Assembly: GCA_030544215.1 (NCBI GenBank)
Contig: JARZZO010000011.1
Span: 48,419,587-48,483,586 of the forward strand
Direction: 5' to 3'
From: Zantedeschia hybrid cultivar
Lineage: Eukaryota; Streptophyta; Magnoliopsida; Alismatales; Araceae
Length of the DNA: 64,000 nt
Part shown: positions 1 through 10,565 of the stretch, one piece after another
Position numbering within the stretch: the stretch's first letter is position 1
Layout: every line of letters begins with the position of its first letter
Made by a program: the position numbers and the translations under genes
Notes under the pieces: model-generated
Told to the model about the DNA's origin: nothing
The model's input: only the letters and a program-made list of their open reading frames with translations
Databases searched by the model: none

Positions 1-687
1 CAGTTAATATCTAGAAAGACATCTCTTTCATTTGACCGTGGCCAGGGATTTCTGTGTACACATCCATAGGACATTCTCTCTCCAGTCTTATACCAAGAGT
101 GAGTGATCCCTTGTTGTTCACTCAATTACCTTCGCAAGCTTTCCACTGTATCTGAAAGACCGACTATCGTGGACTTAATGGTTAAAGTCCACAAGTCCGA
201 GAATCAAGATACAATGGTCCACAAACAAGGTATCATTGGTGACTCAGGTCAAAGGACCAACTGTGCTACTGCAACGATTGAATTCCCTGGTTGACTAATA
301 GGTATAATTACCATCCAGGAATTCTTATTTGGGTCTATTCAGTGAACTCATGCTCTAATGAGCACCCACATGTTTGTCTTAGTGTCACCACACGAGTGAA
401 TGTGAGATCATTCACCCTCATCATATGAGCAGACATAACTTGTGTCGATCTTATCGGATATTTAATGTCCATCTCAAATATCCTATGATCGAGAACTGTT
501 TAAGACAATTGACTGAGGATATTGATCTCACTATCATGATCTCATCATGATTCAATATCCCATACATTTGTCTACGGACCTTCATTATGATAGTTAATTT
601 GCGAGAACTATAAATGAAGAAATAATTGCCTTTATTAATAATATGAGCTAGAATGTACAATGATTGGCTTTGAGGCCACCCAATTCT
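1..687 (-). repeat. Diverged copia-type LTR remnant, inverted
   Basis: Read on the minus strand, this stretch follows the same order of landmarks as the start of the copia LTRs at 24150-25687 and 48253-49801: the conserved 'ggtggcctcaaagccaatc' start near 680, the 'gtgctcattagagcat' block near 350-370, and the 'tccttggacctgagtcacc' block near 240-260. It is much more diverged than the four copia LTRs described below, with no intact end. The left end runs off the window. Confidence 0.6.
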
Positions 688-689
688 AT

Positions 690-800
690 CACCAACGTGA
701 TCGAAGGCCCGGTCGAATTTGATGTGCGACATCAATTCGATTGATTAATTAATTAATAAAGAGTTATTAATTGATTAATAAAGCCAGTAAGGAGTCACTG
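690..800 (+). repeat. Copia-type LTR fragment, plus orientation
   Basis: The block containing 'gatgtgcgacatcaattcg' and the following TTAATTAATTAATAAAG tract, then 'ggagtcactgggct', matches 49130-49240 in the 3' LTR of copia copy C. It lies in the opposite orientation to the remnant at 1-687, so the two form a head-to-head rearranged LTR. Confidence 0.6.
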
Positions 801-1170
801 GGCTCAATTACCCAGAGCTTCTAGTAAGTTTTAATTCTTTTCTTGTCATTTATTATTCTGTTTCATATTTAATTAGTTATTTGTTTTATTTAAATGTTGT
901 TAAGCTGCTTAATTATTAATTAATTGTTTTGTGAAAATGTTTTTAGATACTTGTTAAATTAACATTTATTTAATTGAATATTCGATTGATGATTTAGATG
1001 TTAGATATTTTAAATGTTTATTATAACATGACCTATTGATTGAAATGCAATGCAAATAACCTATATGAATGCAGGTTATTTGGTGTCCATATCTGGGTAT
1101 GGACGATGCAAGATAGCCATGGGTGGAGCATGGGCGAGGCTGATTTGGGCGTCAAGTTTGGGTTCATTGC
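801..1170. other. AT-rich spacer, nothing recognised
   Basis: AT-rich sequence with no supported open frame, RNA gene or repeat match inside the window. It separates the LTR remnant from the coiled-coil gene remnant. Confidence 0.4.
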
Positions 1171-2250
1171 CTGAACGAGATTGCCCTGCTACGCCTGCGG
1201 CTGGTGATGCGGACGCTAGGACTACATCAGGAGTGGGTAGACGAGGAGATCTCGAAGGGGATCGGGAGGACCATGCGGGGTAAGCAGGCCCGCACCGACT
1301 GGAGCGTCAAATTTGCGGATCAACGGGATGACTAGCATCGGTATGGGATACCGGTGGAGTCACAGGCGGTGAGCAGCGATGCTTACCTCCAACGCTACTG
1401 GACCCACTACGCGGCCCACCTCCAGCTGCTCTGCCCTCTCAATGTAAGTATGATGCGTGACAAGAATGCTTCTTTTATTTCATAAGTTATCTTGCTTTTG
1501 TTCATGAATGTATGACATGTATGGTATGAATATACAGGATGCACGGGACGCCACCATCATCACACTCCAAGGCCACCTCCAGGATGTCGAGGCCCAATTG
1601 GAACAGGCCCAAAAAGAGCTGAATGAACTAGTAAGCATGATATGAATGACATGTGCATTATGTATGCTTCCTTTTGTTATCAAACTGTTTTGACACTTGT
1701 ACACTGACGGTGGTCTCCTTTTTGTTACAACGTGCTGCTTACACCCACGCAGTGACTCCCTCATCTTCCACCGCTGTTGGTCCTTCTTCCTCTTCTGCTG
1801 CTCATAAGGTCGCCCTTGCTGACCTGCGGAGTCAGCTGGCTTCCACCATCCGCTGAGCCACTCAAGCTGAGGAGGATGATGCTGCTCGGGTAAATCTTTA
1901 ACTTGCTTTTTTGCACGGTATGTTTTGCTTGCTTGATCAGTTGGTTAATAATGTCTTCTGCTACAGGTTGAGGAGCTCATTCATGCCCTCGAGAAGGCGA
2001 AAGCCGACTTGGAGGAGTCTCAGGCCAGGGCTTCCCGTGTCGCTGAGCTGGACAAGCAGTTGGCGAGGCTCTCCACCGGTGATCTTCCTCGCGAGCTTGC
2101 ACGACTCCAGGTTTGACTGGAGATCTTGACCGAGGAGAGGGATCGCGACTGGTCCGGATTGGAGTCTCCAGGGTCGACTATCAGTGGCGGAGCACGAATG
2201 CCAGAGTATTAAGGCTCGATACTAGCGTGTACGACAGCAGGCATTGGAGC
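1171..2250 (+). pseudogene. Broken coiled-coil gene (plant mobile domain-like tail), intron-containing
   Basis: Several exons can be followed. Exon 1 reads LNEIALLRLRLVMRTLG.. through WVDEEISKGIG to QLLCPLN and ends at a GTAAGT donor (1444). It has an internal TAG near 1333. Exon 2 (1538-1630, 31 codons, GATGTC..) is flanked by AG and GTAAGC and encodes a Leu/Glu/Gln-rich helix. Exon 3 (about 1752-1889) has a TGA in frame (STIR*). Exon 4 (1967-2110) encodes an Ala/Glu/Leu coiled coil (VEELIHALEKAKADLEES). Beyond it the frame breaks several times before about 2250. The pattern of a WVDEEI/DYxxRYG-like segment followed by a coiled coil recalls genes with the plant mobile domain, which are often carried by transposons. 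That assignment is inference. The intron phases agree where checked, so this was once a real spliced gene. Stops in two exons make it a pseudogene. Confidence 0.45.
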
Positions 2251-2799
2251 GAGGATAGGTGAGTGCTTTTACCACCCGCATAGCAGTATCCTCTGACCAA
2301 GCTGGGCCGAGCATCATGGGACCACCGCCGCCGCCAACACGAGGACCAGACGTCTAGGACGAGGTGCAGAGCTAGTTGGATGAGGGCGCGGGGGAGAGCC
2401 AGCCGTGACGACTGCCATCATGTATTTTCTTTTCATTTTGAAGTCCTGTAGATGGACTTTCACTTGTACACAAGCTCTTCTGATATATAAATAGAGTTTC
2501 TTCATCCTTGAGTTGTCTTTTGCACTTTTCTCTATTGTCTTTCTCTTCATACCTGCACGCGGCTTGAATAAACAAATTAAATATCTGTTCAGGCTTCGCC
2601 CCTTTGCCCAGTTAAGTAACCGACCACTTGATCCTATCTTTGGTAGAAGGGTGAAGGGGTGAAGCCTTTATTTAATGAAGGCATACAAGCATGCAAATGC
2701 TCACTGAAAATAAAAAAGATGCAACACATGTGATGTGACAAGCAAATGCTAATGGAAATATTTTTGTTTTGCAATTGCAATTTTAGAAATATCTAATAT
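2251..2799. other. No gene seen; possible 3' flank of the coiled-coil remnant
   Basis: I see no supported coding frame. The segment follows the end of the pseudogene and contains T-rich and TATA-like sequence around 2480-2500 that could be an old 3' untranslated region. Nothing else is recognised. Confidence 0.3.
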
Positions 2800-3020
2800 T
2801 TTTGGGGTTTTGACATATTCAATTTTTTGGTGGTTTTGAAGTATTCAATTTTTTGTAGTTTTGCAATATTCAATTTTTTTTGTAATTTTGAAATATTCAA
2901 ATTTTTTTGTAGTTTTGAAATATTCAATTTTTTTTGTGGTTTTGAAGTATTCATTTTTTTTTTTTTTTGTGGTTTCGAAGTATTCAATTTTTTGTGTTTT
3001 TTTTTTTTTGCAATATTTGA
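2800..3020. repeat. T-rich minisatellite, about 7 units of 25-33 bp
   Basis: The unit is roughly TTTTGAAATATTCAA followed by a run of T and GTGG or GTAG. Units begin near 2807, 2833, 2858, 2886, 2913, 2940 and 2973. Units differ mainly in the length of the T run and in GAA/GCA/GAC substitutions. Because units are often near multiples of three and stop-free, open frames of low-complexity Lys/Asn/Ile or Phe/Ile composition appear on both strands. They are not genes. Confidence 0.85.
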
Positions 3021-3030
3021 CTAACCTAAG

Positions 3031-3773
3031 GACCAACATGGTACTTGGATCAAAAGAGTATATTCATTTATTAACTTAATTCCCAGATCATTCTTTAATA
3101 GCCTAATCCAGATTCATTGTGCTTGAAATATGTTCGTAATCGTGATCCCATTTGATGGTTCGACCCTTAGTCAACCTCAGCCGTTCCTGAAATTTGGAGT
3201 ATACCTCTTTAGAATGAAGGGAAGAATTGGTTTAGAAAGCCAGCGAGAGGGTTCCGAAGACTCAGAAAGATGTCCCTCCTTTACCCTATTATCTGTTGGG
3301 GTTCGGTCATTTTCACTTTTACGGGGTATTTAACGACCTTGCGCTTCCTTTTCATTTGATTTTGTGGCCTTTTGAGATAATGTTTGTAATTTTGAGTGGC
3401 CTTTTGATTTTGTTGGCTCTTTTCCCTTGCTTTTTCTTTTGCTTTTTTGTGGGGCGGATCCCCTCCTTTTTTTTTTATGACGGCCTTCTACTAAGATGGC
3501 GGGTATTTTTAGTAGTCTATTTTAAGCCTCGTTCCGACATCGTGGGCTGAAAGTAAAACAGAAGTTTTGTTTAAAAAGAATGAGTTGTACTTTTTCACTT
3601 TTAGTCAAACTTTCGGTATTCCTCGGACTTCACATCTCTTATTACTCACGAACCAAACGTGCTTGTGTACAATAATGCGTTTGAATTAGATTATCAAAGA
3701 TTAATAAGAGAATTTGAGTTTTCAAATTTTTAGACTCTACGGGTTCTTGCTCCATACTGATTGACTCATTAAA
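3031..3773. other. Unassigned stretch between minisatellite and G1 integrase
   Basis: I see no convincing gene. This may include the segment of element G1 downstream of its integrase (read on the minus strand), but no 3' LTR resembling the G1 5' LTR (12140-14309) is present here. The element's 3' end is therefore missing or unrecognisable. Confidence 0.35.
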
Positions 3774-4877
3774 CTAAGGGTAGTACTTCTTCAGATATAA
3801 ACCATTCCAGGGATGAGTTAACTCTTGACCTTCTGCATTAACTAAACGATAGGCGTTACCAGGAAAAGCATGCGAGATAACATAAGGTCTTTCCCAATTA
3901 GGTTGGAGCTTAGAGCGCGGACCACCAAGTTTTATAAAGATTCTTTTAACAACCATTTCATCAACTTTAAAATTTCGTTCAATGACTTTCTTTTGATAAA
4001 AACATGCTAATATGTTCTGATATACTCGTGCATGATTAGCGGCTGACCATCTTTTCTCGTCCAAAAGTTTCAATTGAGCTAAGAGTGCTGAGTGATGCTC
4101 ATCAATAAAAAACTCCTTATTCAATCGTACTCTTAATGACGGGATGAGGACTTCGAATGGGACTACCGCCTCCATTCCGAATGTTAAGGAATACGGAGTC
4201 TGCCCAGTGGGCATACGGATTGAAGTTCGGTATGCCCATAAAGCCTCCATTAATTTCTCTGGCCAGTCGGAGAACTTATTGGATTTACATGTTTTCTTGA
4301 TGATTTTTATCAAAGTCTTGCTAGTTGCCTCTATTTGGCCTTTGCCTTGCGGATACTATGGAGATGAATGATGCAATGCAATCTTATACTTGTGGCAGAG
4401 GTCCTTCAGCTCTTGTGATATGAACTGTGGTCCATTGTTGGTGACGATGGTGCTCGGAATTCCGAATCTTGTGATGATGTTCTTCATGATAAACTTGCAG
4501 ACTGTTGACGTTTTGACTTCTGCATAAGCTTCAGCTTCTGCCCACTTGGTGAAATATTCTGTTGCCGTGAGAATGAATGATTTCTGCTTAATGCTAGAAT
4601 TGGGATCACCGATAGGTCCAATGATATCGAAAGCTCACATGGAGAAAGGTAATGGAGAGGAAATAGGATGGAGTGAAGATGCAGGAGAATGGATCTTGTC
4701 AGCATGAAGTTGGCACTTAGCACACCTACGGACATACCCTACACAGTCTTCTTCCATAGTTGGCCAATAGAATCCTTGTCTAAGGATCTTCTCTGATAAC
4801 ATCTGTCCATTGACGTGGCCACCACAAACTCTAGCATGAGCTCCTTCCATAACCTTCCAAAACTCATCTTTGTCCAA
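3774..4877 (-). pseudogene. G1 integrase (broken)
   Basis: This enzyme would insert the element's cDNA into the genome. The minus strand from 4877 encodes a zinc-binding N-terminus (HARVCGGH ... CAKCQ, an H-H-C-C arrangement). The catalytic core is split by frameshifts and stops around 4484-4735. The C-terminal part (4313-3774) reads WPEKLMEALWAYRTS, then a GPY/F-like module (NWERPYVI, where the usual Gly is Arg) and ends in HPWNGLYLKKYYP, a typical Tat-like integrase end. No chromodomain follows. It cannot make a full protein as it stands. Confidence 0.8.
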
Positions 4878-5030
4878 GCATCTCAGAAGAACGCCGTCAA
4901 AACCTCATTTATAAAGCGCTCCTCTAACTAGAGTGTATCTCTGAGCAACTCTCCTAATAGTCCTTTTCTCCTCAACTGTGGCTTCTTCAGGGTACGATTG
5001 ATCTTCACAGTATTTGGCAATCTCAAAGTA

Positions 5031-6091
5031 CTATGGTTTCTCTTCGTCATCCATCTCTTCTTGCAATTCTAGTAACATGATTTCTCTCTTCTCCACGATA
5101 TCTCCATCTCTAACCTTCTTTACCAATTTCTTTTTAGTCCTGAGGAATGAAGGGCCTTTCACGGCGGGTGAAAGACACCTATGGATGATAATAGATTCGG
5201 ATTGCTTGCTGATCGGAAAATTCAGGGATGATTCGAGAAAAGCTAGAGTGTCGACTAAGATATTCTGATTCCGAGGAACATGGATGAAGATCAATTTAGT
5301 AAAAAGCTTAGCATAAACTGAAGTGAGCTCCTGATAAGGCTTGAGTTTAGGATCAAGAGTTCGGTACTTAGTGAGCACTTGGCGAAGGATTAGTTGACTA
5401 TCACCTACAATCCTGAGTTTGGTGGCACCATGTAAATGAGCGGCCTCTAGACCGGCTAGAAGAGCCTCATATTCAGCGATATTGTTCGTGACAGGAGAGT
5501 CAAGATGAAAGGCTTGTGGAATACACCTTCAGGTGATAACAGAACAATGCCGATACCCTTACCATCAGAGTTCAGAGCTCCGTCAAAATGCAGAGTCCAC
5601 ATATCATCTTTGATTCTGTCAATGGACAACAGTTCCTCATCCGGAAACTCCGATCGGACTGGATCAAAACGAGGAAGAGGGTGATGATCAAGATGTTCTA
5701 CGATGGCATAGCCTTTGATTGCTTTCTGCTGAATGTAGGTGATGTCAAATTGAGATAAAAAGCTCTGCCAGTGTGCTAACCGATCAGTGAGGATGGATTT
5801 ATGAAGGAGAAACTTAATGGGATTCATCCTAGCGATGAGATGGACTTCGTGGGCTAGAAAATAGTGTTTCAACTTTTGAACTACCCAGACTAATGCAGCA
5901 CAGGTCTTCTCCATCGCTGTATATCTTTGTTCTACGGGGTTGAGAAGTTTGGATAGATAATAGGCTGCCCTCTCCTTTCCTTGTTCATCTTCTTGTGCTA
6001 GGACAGCTCCCACCGCATCATCCAGGACAGAAATATAAAGAACCAAAGGTTTGTCCAGAGATGGTGGTCTCAGAACAAGAGGACTTGCCAA
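5031..6091 (-). pseudogene. G1 tandem RNase H domains (broken)
   Basis: RNase H removes the RNA strand during reverse transcription. The first domain (6091 to about 5680) is the RT-linked gypsy type, with VLYISVLDDAVGAVLAQ, AAYYLSKLL and YTAMEKTCAALVW. After a short linker a second domain begins at about 5605 with WTLHFDGALNSDGKGIG, the signature of the extra, archaeal-type RNase H found in Tat-clade elements. It continues in a shifted frame to 5031 (YRTLDPKLKPYQEL, HVPRNQNILVDTLA). A frameshift lies near 5460-5520. The same two-domain order is kept in G2 (37264-38156). Confidence 0.8.
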
Positions 6092-6249
6092 ATATGTCTT
6101 TAATCCATCAAACGCTTCCTGACACTTATTGTTCCAATCAAACTTGACTCCTGATTTAATAAGCTCCTAAAACAGCTTACACCTTTATGAATGCTGGGAG
6201 ACAAAGCGGCGAATAAACTGCAACCTCCCGATCAATCCTCTTAATTTTT

Positions 6250-7590
6250 TCAAATTTCGGGGAGGTGGCATCTCTCTAATAGCCTTGGCCTGTTGGGATC
6301 GATCTCGATGCCCCATTTACTCACGATGAATCCTAACAACTTTTCTGATGATACACCAAATACGCACTTTTTGGGATTCATCTTCAATTGATATTCTCTT
6401 GATCTTTCCAAAACTCTCACCAATACTCCTTCATGTTCAGCCTTGATCTTAGATTTCACTAACAAATCATCTACATACACTTCTAAATCAATGTGCATCA
6501 GGTCATGGAATATTGCCATCATAGTCCTTTGATAAGTGGCTCTAGCATTCTTCAGTCCGAATGGCATAACGACATAACAATAAGTGCCCAAAGGTGTAGC
6601 GAACGACGTCTTCTCCTGATCCTCTTCTGCCAAGCGAATCTAATTATACCCTGAGAACCCATCCATGAATGACAATGTTTCATAACCAGCTGTGTTGTCA
6701 ATGAGTACGTCAATATGAGGCAGTGAAAAATCGTCTTTAGGACACGCCCGGTTTAAATCTCGGAAGTCAATATAGATTCTGACTTTCCCATCCTTTTTCA
6801 TAACTGGGACTATGTTGGCCACCTATTGTGGATAGAGGACAACTCTAATGAATTTGGCCTTATGCAACTTATCGACCTCTTCCTTCATTTTCAAAGCTAT
6901 CTGGGGGTGGAATCGTCTTAATTTCTGTTTAACTGGGCTAACTCCATCTTTTAATGTCAATCGATGTTCTACTAAGGAAGAATCTAACCCCAGCATATCT
7001 TCATAGCTCCAGGCGAAAGTGTCCTTATAGTCTCTGAGAACTTGGACCACTGCCTCCTCGTCTACTTCTGAAAGACTTTTACTAACGAGGACAACCTTAG
7101 GTTTGTCTTCAGTGCCTAGATTAATCTCTTTGGTAGGCTCTTCTACAGCGGTTGAGGGTTCATCAAATCTCTTCGCTCCACTGGCATACGCCTCCGCTGT
7201 GCCCTCATCATCTTCCTCATCTTCAGTAATGGGGTCTTTCTTGTGTAGCAATTCATACACCCCATATCCATCATCGACTAACTCATCTACTTCGCATCCT
7301 TTTGGCATCTGAATTGGATTCTCAAAAAGCTGAGGGATCTGAGAGCAAGAAAAGCATCTTATGGCTAGATCTTGGAGGTATCTATTTGGAATTCGTCTAC
7401 CCTTAGACTTCCTAACCTGACTAACCTGCCTAGAACTGGACTCACTATCCTGACCTAATGAGGACGAATAATGATAAAAATCAAGAGGTACATGAGAGCA
7501 TACAGGTGAATCCTCCCGAGGGGAGGGGCATAGTAGATCTAGAAGGGAATCTTGCTCGAGTGACCCTCGTGATGGGGTATAATCGGACAA
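6250..7590 (-). pseudogene. G1 reverse transcriptase (broken)
   Basis: This part would copy the element RNA into DNA. The N-terminal, acidic part is at 7590-6823 (SLVEHRLTLKDGVSPVKQK, then HPQIALKMKEEVDKL). The RT palm reads IVPVMKKDGKVRIYIDFRDL (6820 onward), SFMDGFSGYN, then a TAG where related copies have Gln (near 6637). It continues with VMPFGLKNARATYQR and the catalytic YVDD box at about 6480. The frame degrades after FGVSSEKLLGF. G2 has the matching Gln (YNQIHL), so the TAG is a C-to-T change. Confidence 0.85.
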
Positions 7591-7674
7591 GTAATATGAA
7601 GTTTCCTCAACGAGGATGTGTTAGGAAGAGGTTGCCAAATTGGCGTTTTTTTTTTTGATGATTTTGAGTATTAA

Positions 7675-8403
7675 TCATGAAACATGAATGAATATAAAGA
7701 GGAGGAGGATGAGAAGATAATGATACCAAGGACAAAGGATTAGGAGGATCATACATAGTATGTCCCAGATCAGATCATAGATCCTTTCGAGGGTCAGAGG
7801 AATATGAGGAATTACGTCTCGGAGGGACAGAGTAACCATAATGGGCGGAGCCCGTGGAATATCTTCAGTGATGACCCTTGACCAAGTCGGGGTCAAGAGT
7901 AGAGTCCGGAACAGTGTATGGAGGGTAAAAACATGACGGAGATTAGTTCCCCTCTAGAGAAGATAAGTGGTGAATCTAGGCTGATAAGGATTATCTGGCT
8001 CTCCTTCGTCTGTCTCTTCACTTAGCAGGATTCTCTTGTCAAAAATAGCTCCAGGCCCTTCAAACAACTCATCAATCAATGGGGGCCACTTTGGTTATGA
8101 GGGATCAAGGAATAGCCTGTTTAGTGCAATATACAGGTCCCAGGTGTCGAACCAGCGGTACCACTCGCACTCCGGGTCTTGAATCTTCCTCCTCTTCATT
8201 GGCCGTAGAGCCTCCAAGGATAGATATGTTAGCAACTCAGAACAATGTCTGGCTAGGTCCTTGCCATAAATATCATGCAAGTCAAAGTGGGAAGTGAGTA
8301 CCACCGTGTTATCATGGTCATAATTAATCACGGGTCCTTTAATGAAATGTGTATATAGAGTCCATCTTATGGGATCTCGGTTTTCTTTATACGGGGTGGT
8401 CAT
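7675..8403 (-). pseudogene. G1 unknown domain between G-patch and RT
   Basis: The minus strand at 8403-8095 encodes THFIKGPV, then SHFDLHDIYGKDLARH, LRPMKRRK and DPECEWYRWFD, ending DLYIALNRLFLDPS. A second piece at 7896-7675 reads TPTWSRVITEDIPRAPP. The same two blocks occur in G2 (34982-35374 and 35446 onward) with mostly conservative changes, so this was part of the element's polyprotein and not random. I do not recognise the domain. It has no obvious catalytic motif and is rich in aromatic and charged residues. It is broken here by frameshifts. Confidence 0.6.
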
Positions 8404-8444
8404 TGTCTTCCGGACTTTCTGACCATCTTTGTCTTCATGCTACT

Positions 8445-9245
8445 GAACAATTTGCCGTTTTACCTTCACTGGCCTATAGCTCAAACCATTACCATGTATC
8501 CTCCTATTGTCTTTGATAGGCTTGGTTCTGCCCTACAGTTGTGTGCCCAGGCCTTTTCCCGGTTTGTAACCACCTTTCATCATAATGTCCCAGCCAGGGG
8601 TACTCACGCACTTCCCCCTTTTTATGACATCGACTGACAAGGAACAAGTATAGTGGTTTTCAAAGGATCAGCCAAAGGAGAATGGACTTGTAAAACCGAT
8701 AGAATGGGTTCTCGGCCAAGGGGAGGATTCGGCTTAATGTTCAAGGAGTGAGCTGCAGCAAGAATTGGCATGCTCGTCACCTTAATAATCCGTCCTTTAT
8801 ATGGAAACTTGAGGCATTGATGATTTGTAGATGGAATCGCCTCAAGGGATTTGATGTAAGGACGCCCAAGGATGCCTTTCAAAAAGGGGTCGATCTCCAA
8901 GATGTGGAACTCGACTTCGGCATGATAAACGAGACCTAATTCCACCTTCAAATAGACCATTCCGAGAGGGGAACGGGTAGAGTTGTCGTAAGCAGTAACA
9001 GATATGCGAGAAGGCAGCCACTTCTCTCTAGGTACACCGCATAATTCTAAGGTCTTTGGTGATAACACATTGATGGAAACCCCTGTATCAACTAGACATG
9101 CATCCACAACCTTCTTGCAGATGTTGATTGTAATACTCAATGCCATGCTCCTGACTGCTGGTGGTGCTAGTTCAGATGTATGGAATGAAATGGAGGGCTG
9201 ATTCTCCTGTGGAACTAATAGTACAATTATCTTCTCTACCGGCAC
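8445..9245 (-). pseudogene. G1 aspartic protease and G-patch (broken)
   Basis: The retropepsin segment (9245-8622) carries the active-site triad as CLVDTGVSINVL, followed by the family's second signature FHILEIDPFLKGILGRPYI. It would cleave the polyprotein. Continuing in another frame (about 8610-8445) is a Gly-rich G-patch-like motif: GGYKPGKGLGTQL, a TAG, then GRTKPIKDNRRIHGNGLSYRP. G-patch modules behind the protease are known in some plant and animal retroelements and bind nucleic acid. The TAG replaces a probable Gln codon. Confidence 0.75.
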
Positions 9246-10565
9246 GTCCTCATTATAACCTTTTTGAGGTACTCCATTAAAGCTTCTTGGTGTGTTTTGG
9301 ATCTTTTAATCAACTCGAGCACTGAGATGCGTGACGATATTCTGTCTAGGTGTTTCAACAGATCATATGGAGTGCTAGGTGCACTTTCTTCATTTTGTAC
9401 TTCCTCTGGCGGCTGTGGTGGGCCGTCTCTAACTGTGGATTGAGGAAAGACCTTGTTGAAAATTCTCCCGCTTTGGAGCACATGCTGATCATCATTAGAA
9501 GGTGATATTTTGAGTACTCCGGGTTAATGAGGGCTTTGGAGGGGGTAATGGGTTTATATATGGACGATGGTGGGTTATTTGGTGGAAGTGTTGGAACCCG
9601 GATGAGTGGTTTAGAGGGTTGTATGGTATTGGGATAGGTGATTGGTGTAGGTGATGTGGGGAAGGGAATGCGGAGCAATGGTTTGGATGGTAGGAGGTGT
9701 TCGTGGCTAGGTGGTGGTGGGTTATTTGGAGGATATATGGTAGCGGAGGGAGTAATGGGTTTAAGGAAGGTCGGTGGTGGAATGGGTCTATGATAGGCAG
9801 GTGTTGGTATGGGAGTAATGGTTATGGTTTCTGGTTTGGGTATGCGGAGAATGCGGCGAGGTGATTGCTCGGCGGTATTCGGGATATGGCCTGTTGAGTA
9901 AACAAAGAATGATTCCTCTACCTTCCATTGTTGCTCCCTGTTAGTCTCAGACCAGCTATTAATAAGAATTGGGGCGATCTGATTTTGATGTTATGGCAAC
10001 AGGTTCTGCACTACACCTATATTTGGTGGTGCTACTACCTGTTCTGGTGCTTTTTGCATCTGCTGTTGTTGCTACTGTGGTGGTTGTTGCTGTTGTTGCT
10101 GTTGTGGTATTTTCGCCTTCAAAGCTGCTATATATTTTCTCATCTCCTCCCAGTCAATACCCCCTTTCTCATTCAGATCATGAATGTAGTCCCTGAATTG
10201 GAAACATGCATCTATTGTATGCCCAGGTTGTCTATGGAAGACATAGTACCTAGAGGCATCAGTATTCTAGGGCCAAACTGCTTTCTCCTTTGGCAAAATC
10301 AAAGCATTGGCTGCTATAAGGGCGTTGAATATGTCTAATAAGGATTATGAGAGTGGAGGATAAGATGCCCTTTTTGGGCCTGGTAGTTTCTCTGTTGGTT
10401 GTAGTCACCCGGTGGAGGTACATTGTGATATGCTGGCTGCTGACGTGACTGATTGAATGTCTGTTGATACTGCTACTGAGGCTGATTGTAGGCTGGCTGG
10501 TATGGTTGCTAAGGCGGCCTGAAAGCTTGCTGATTTAGCAGTCTCTGCCCTGTATACTGTTGCTG
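9246..10565 (-). pseudogene. G1 Pro/Gln-rich spacer between gag and protease
   Basis: On the minus strand, gag continues into a Gln/Tyr/Pro-rich region (10565 to about 10380: NQQAFRPP, QPYQPAYNQP, SRQQPAYHNVPPPGDYNQQ). It is interrupted by TAA and TAG codons that sit where CAA/CAG glutamines would be expected. Farther on (9678-9355) the frame is Pro-rich (PFPTSPTPITYPN). No zinc knuckle was seen. The region probably linked capsid and protease. Confidence 0.6.

Noticed and set aside
2793..3079. Overlapping open frames on both strands (Lys/Asn/Ile or Phe-rich)
   Set aside because: They are translations of the T-rich minisatellite and have no independent support.
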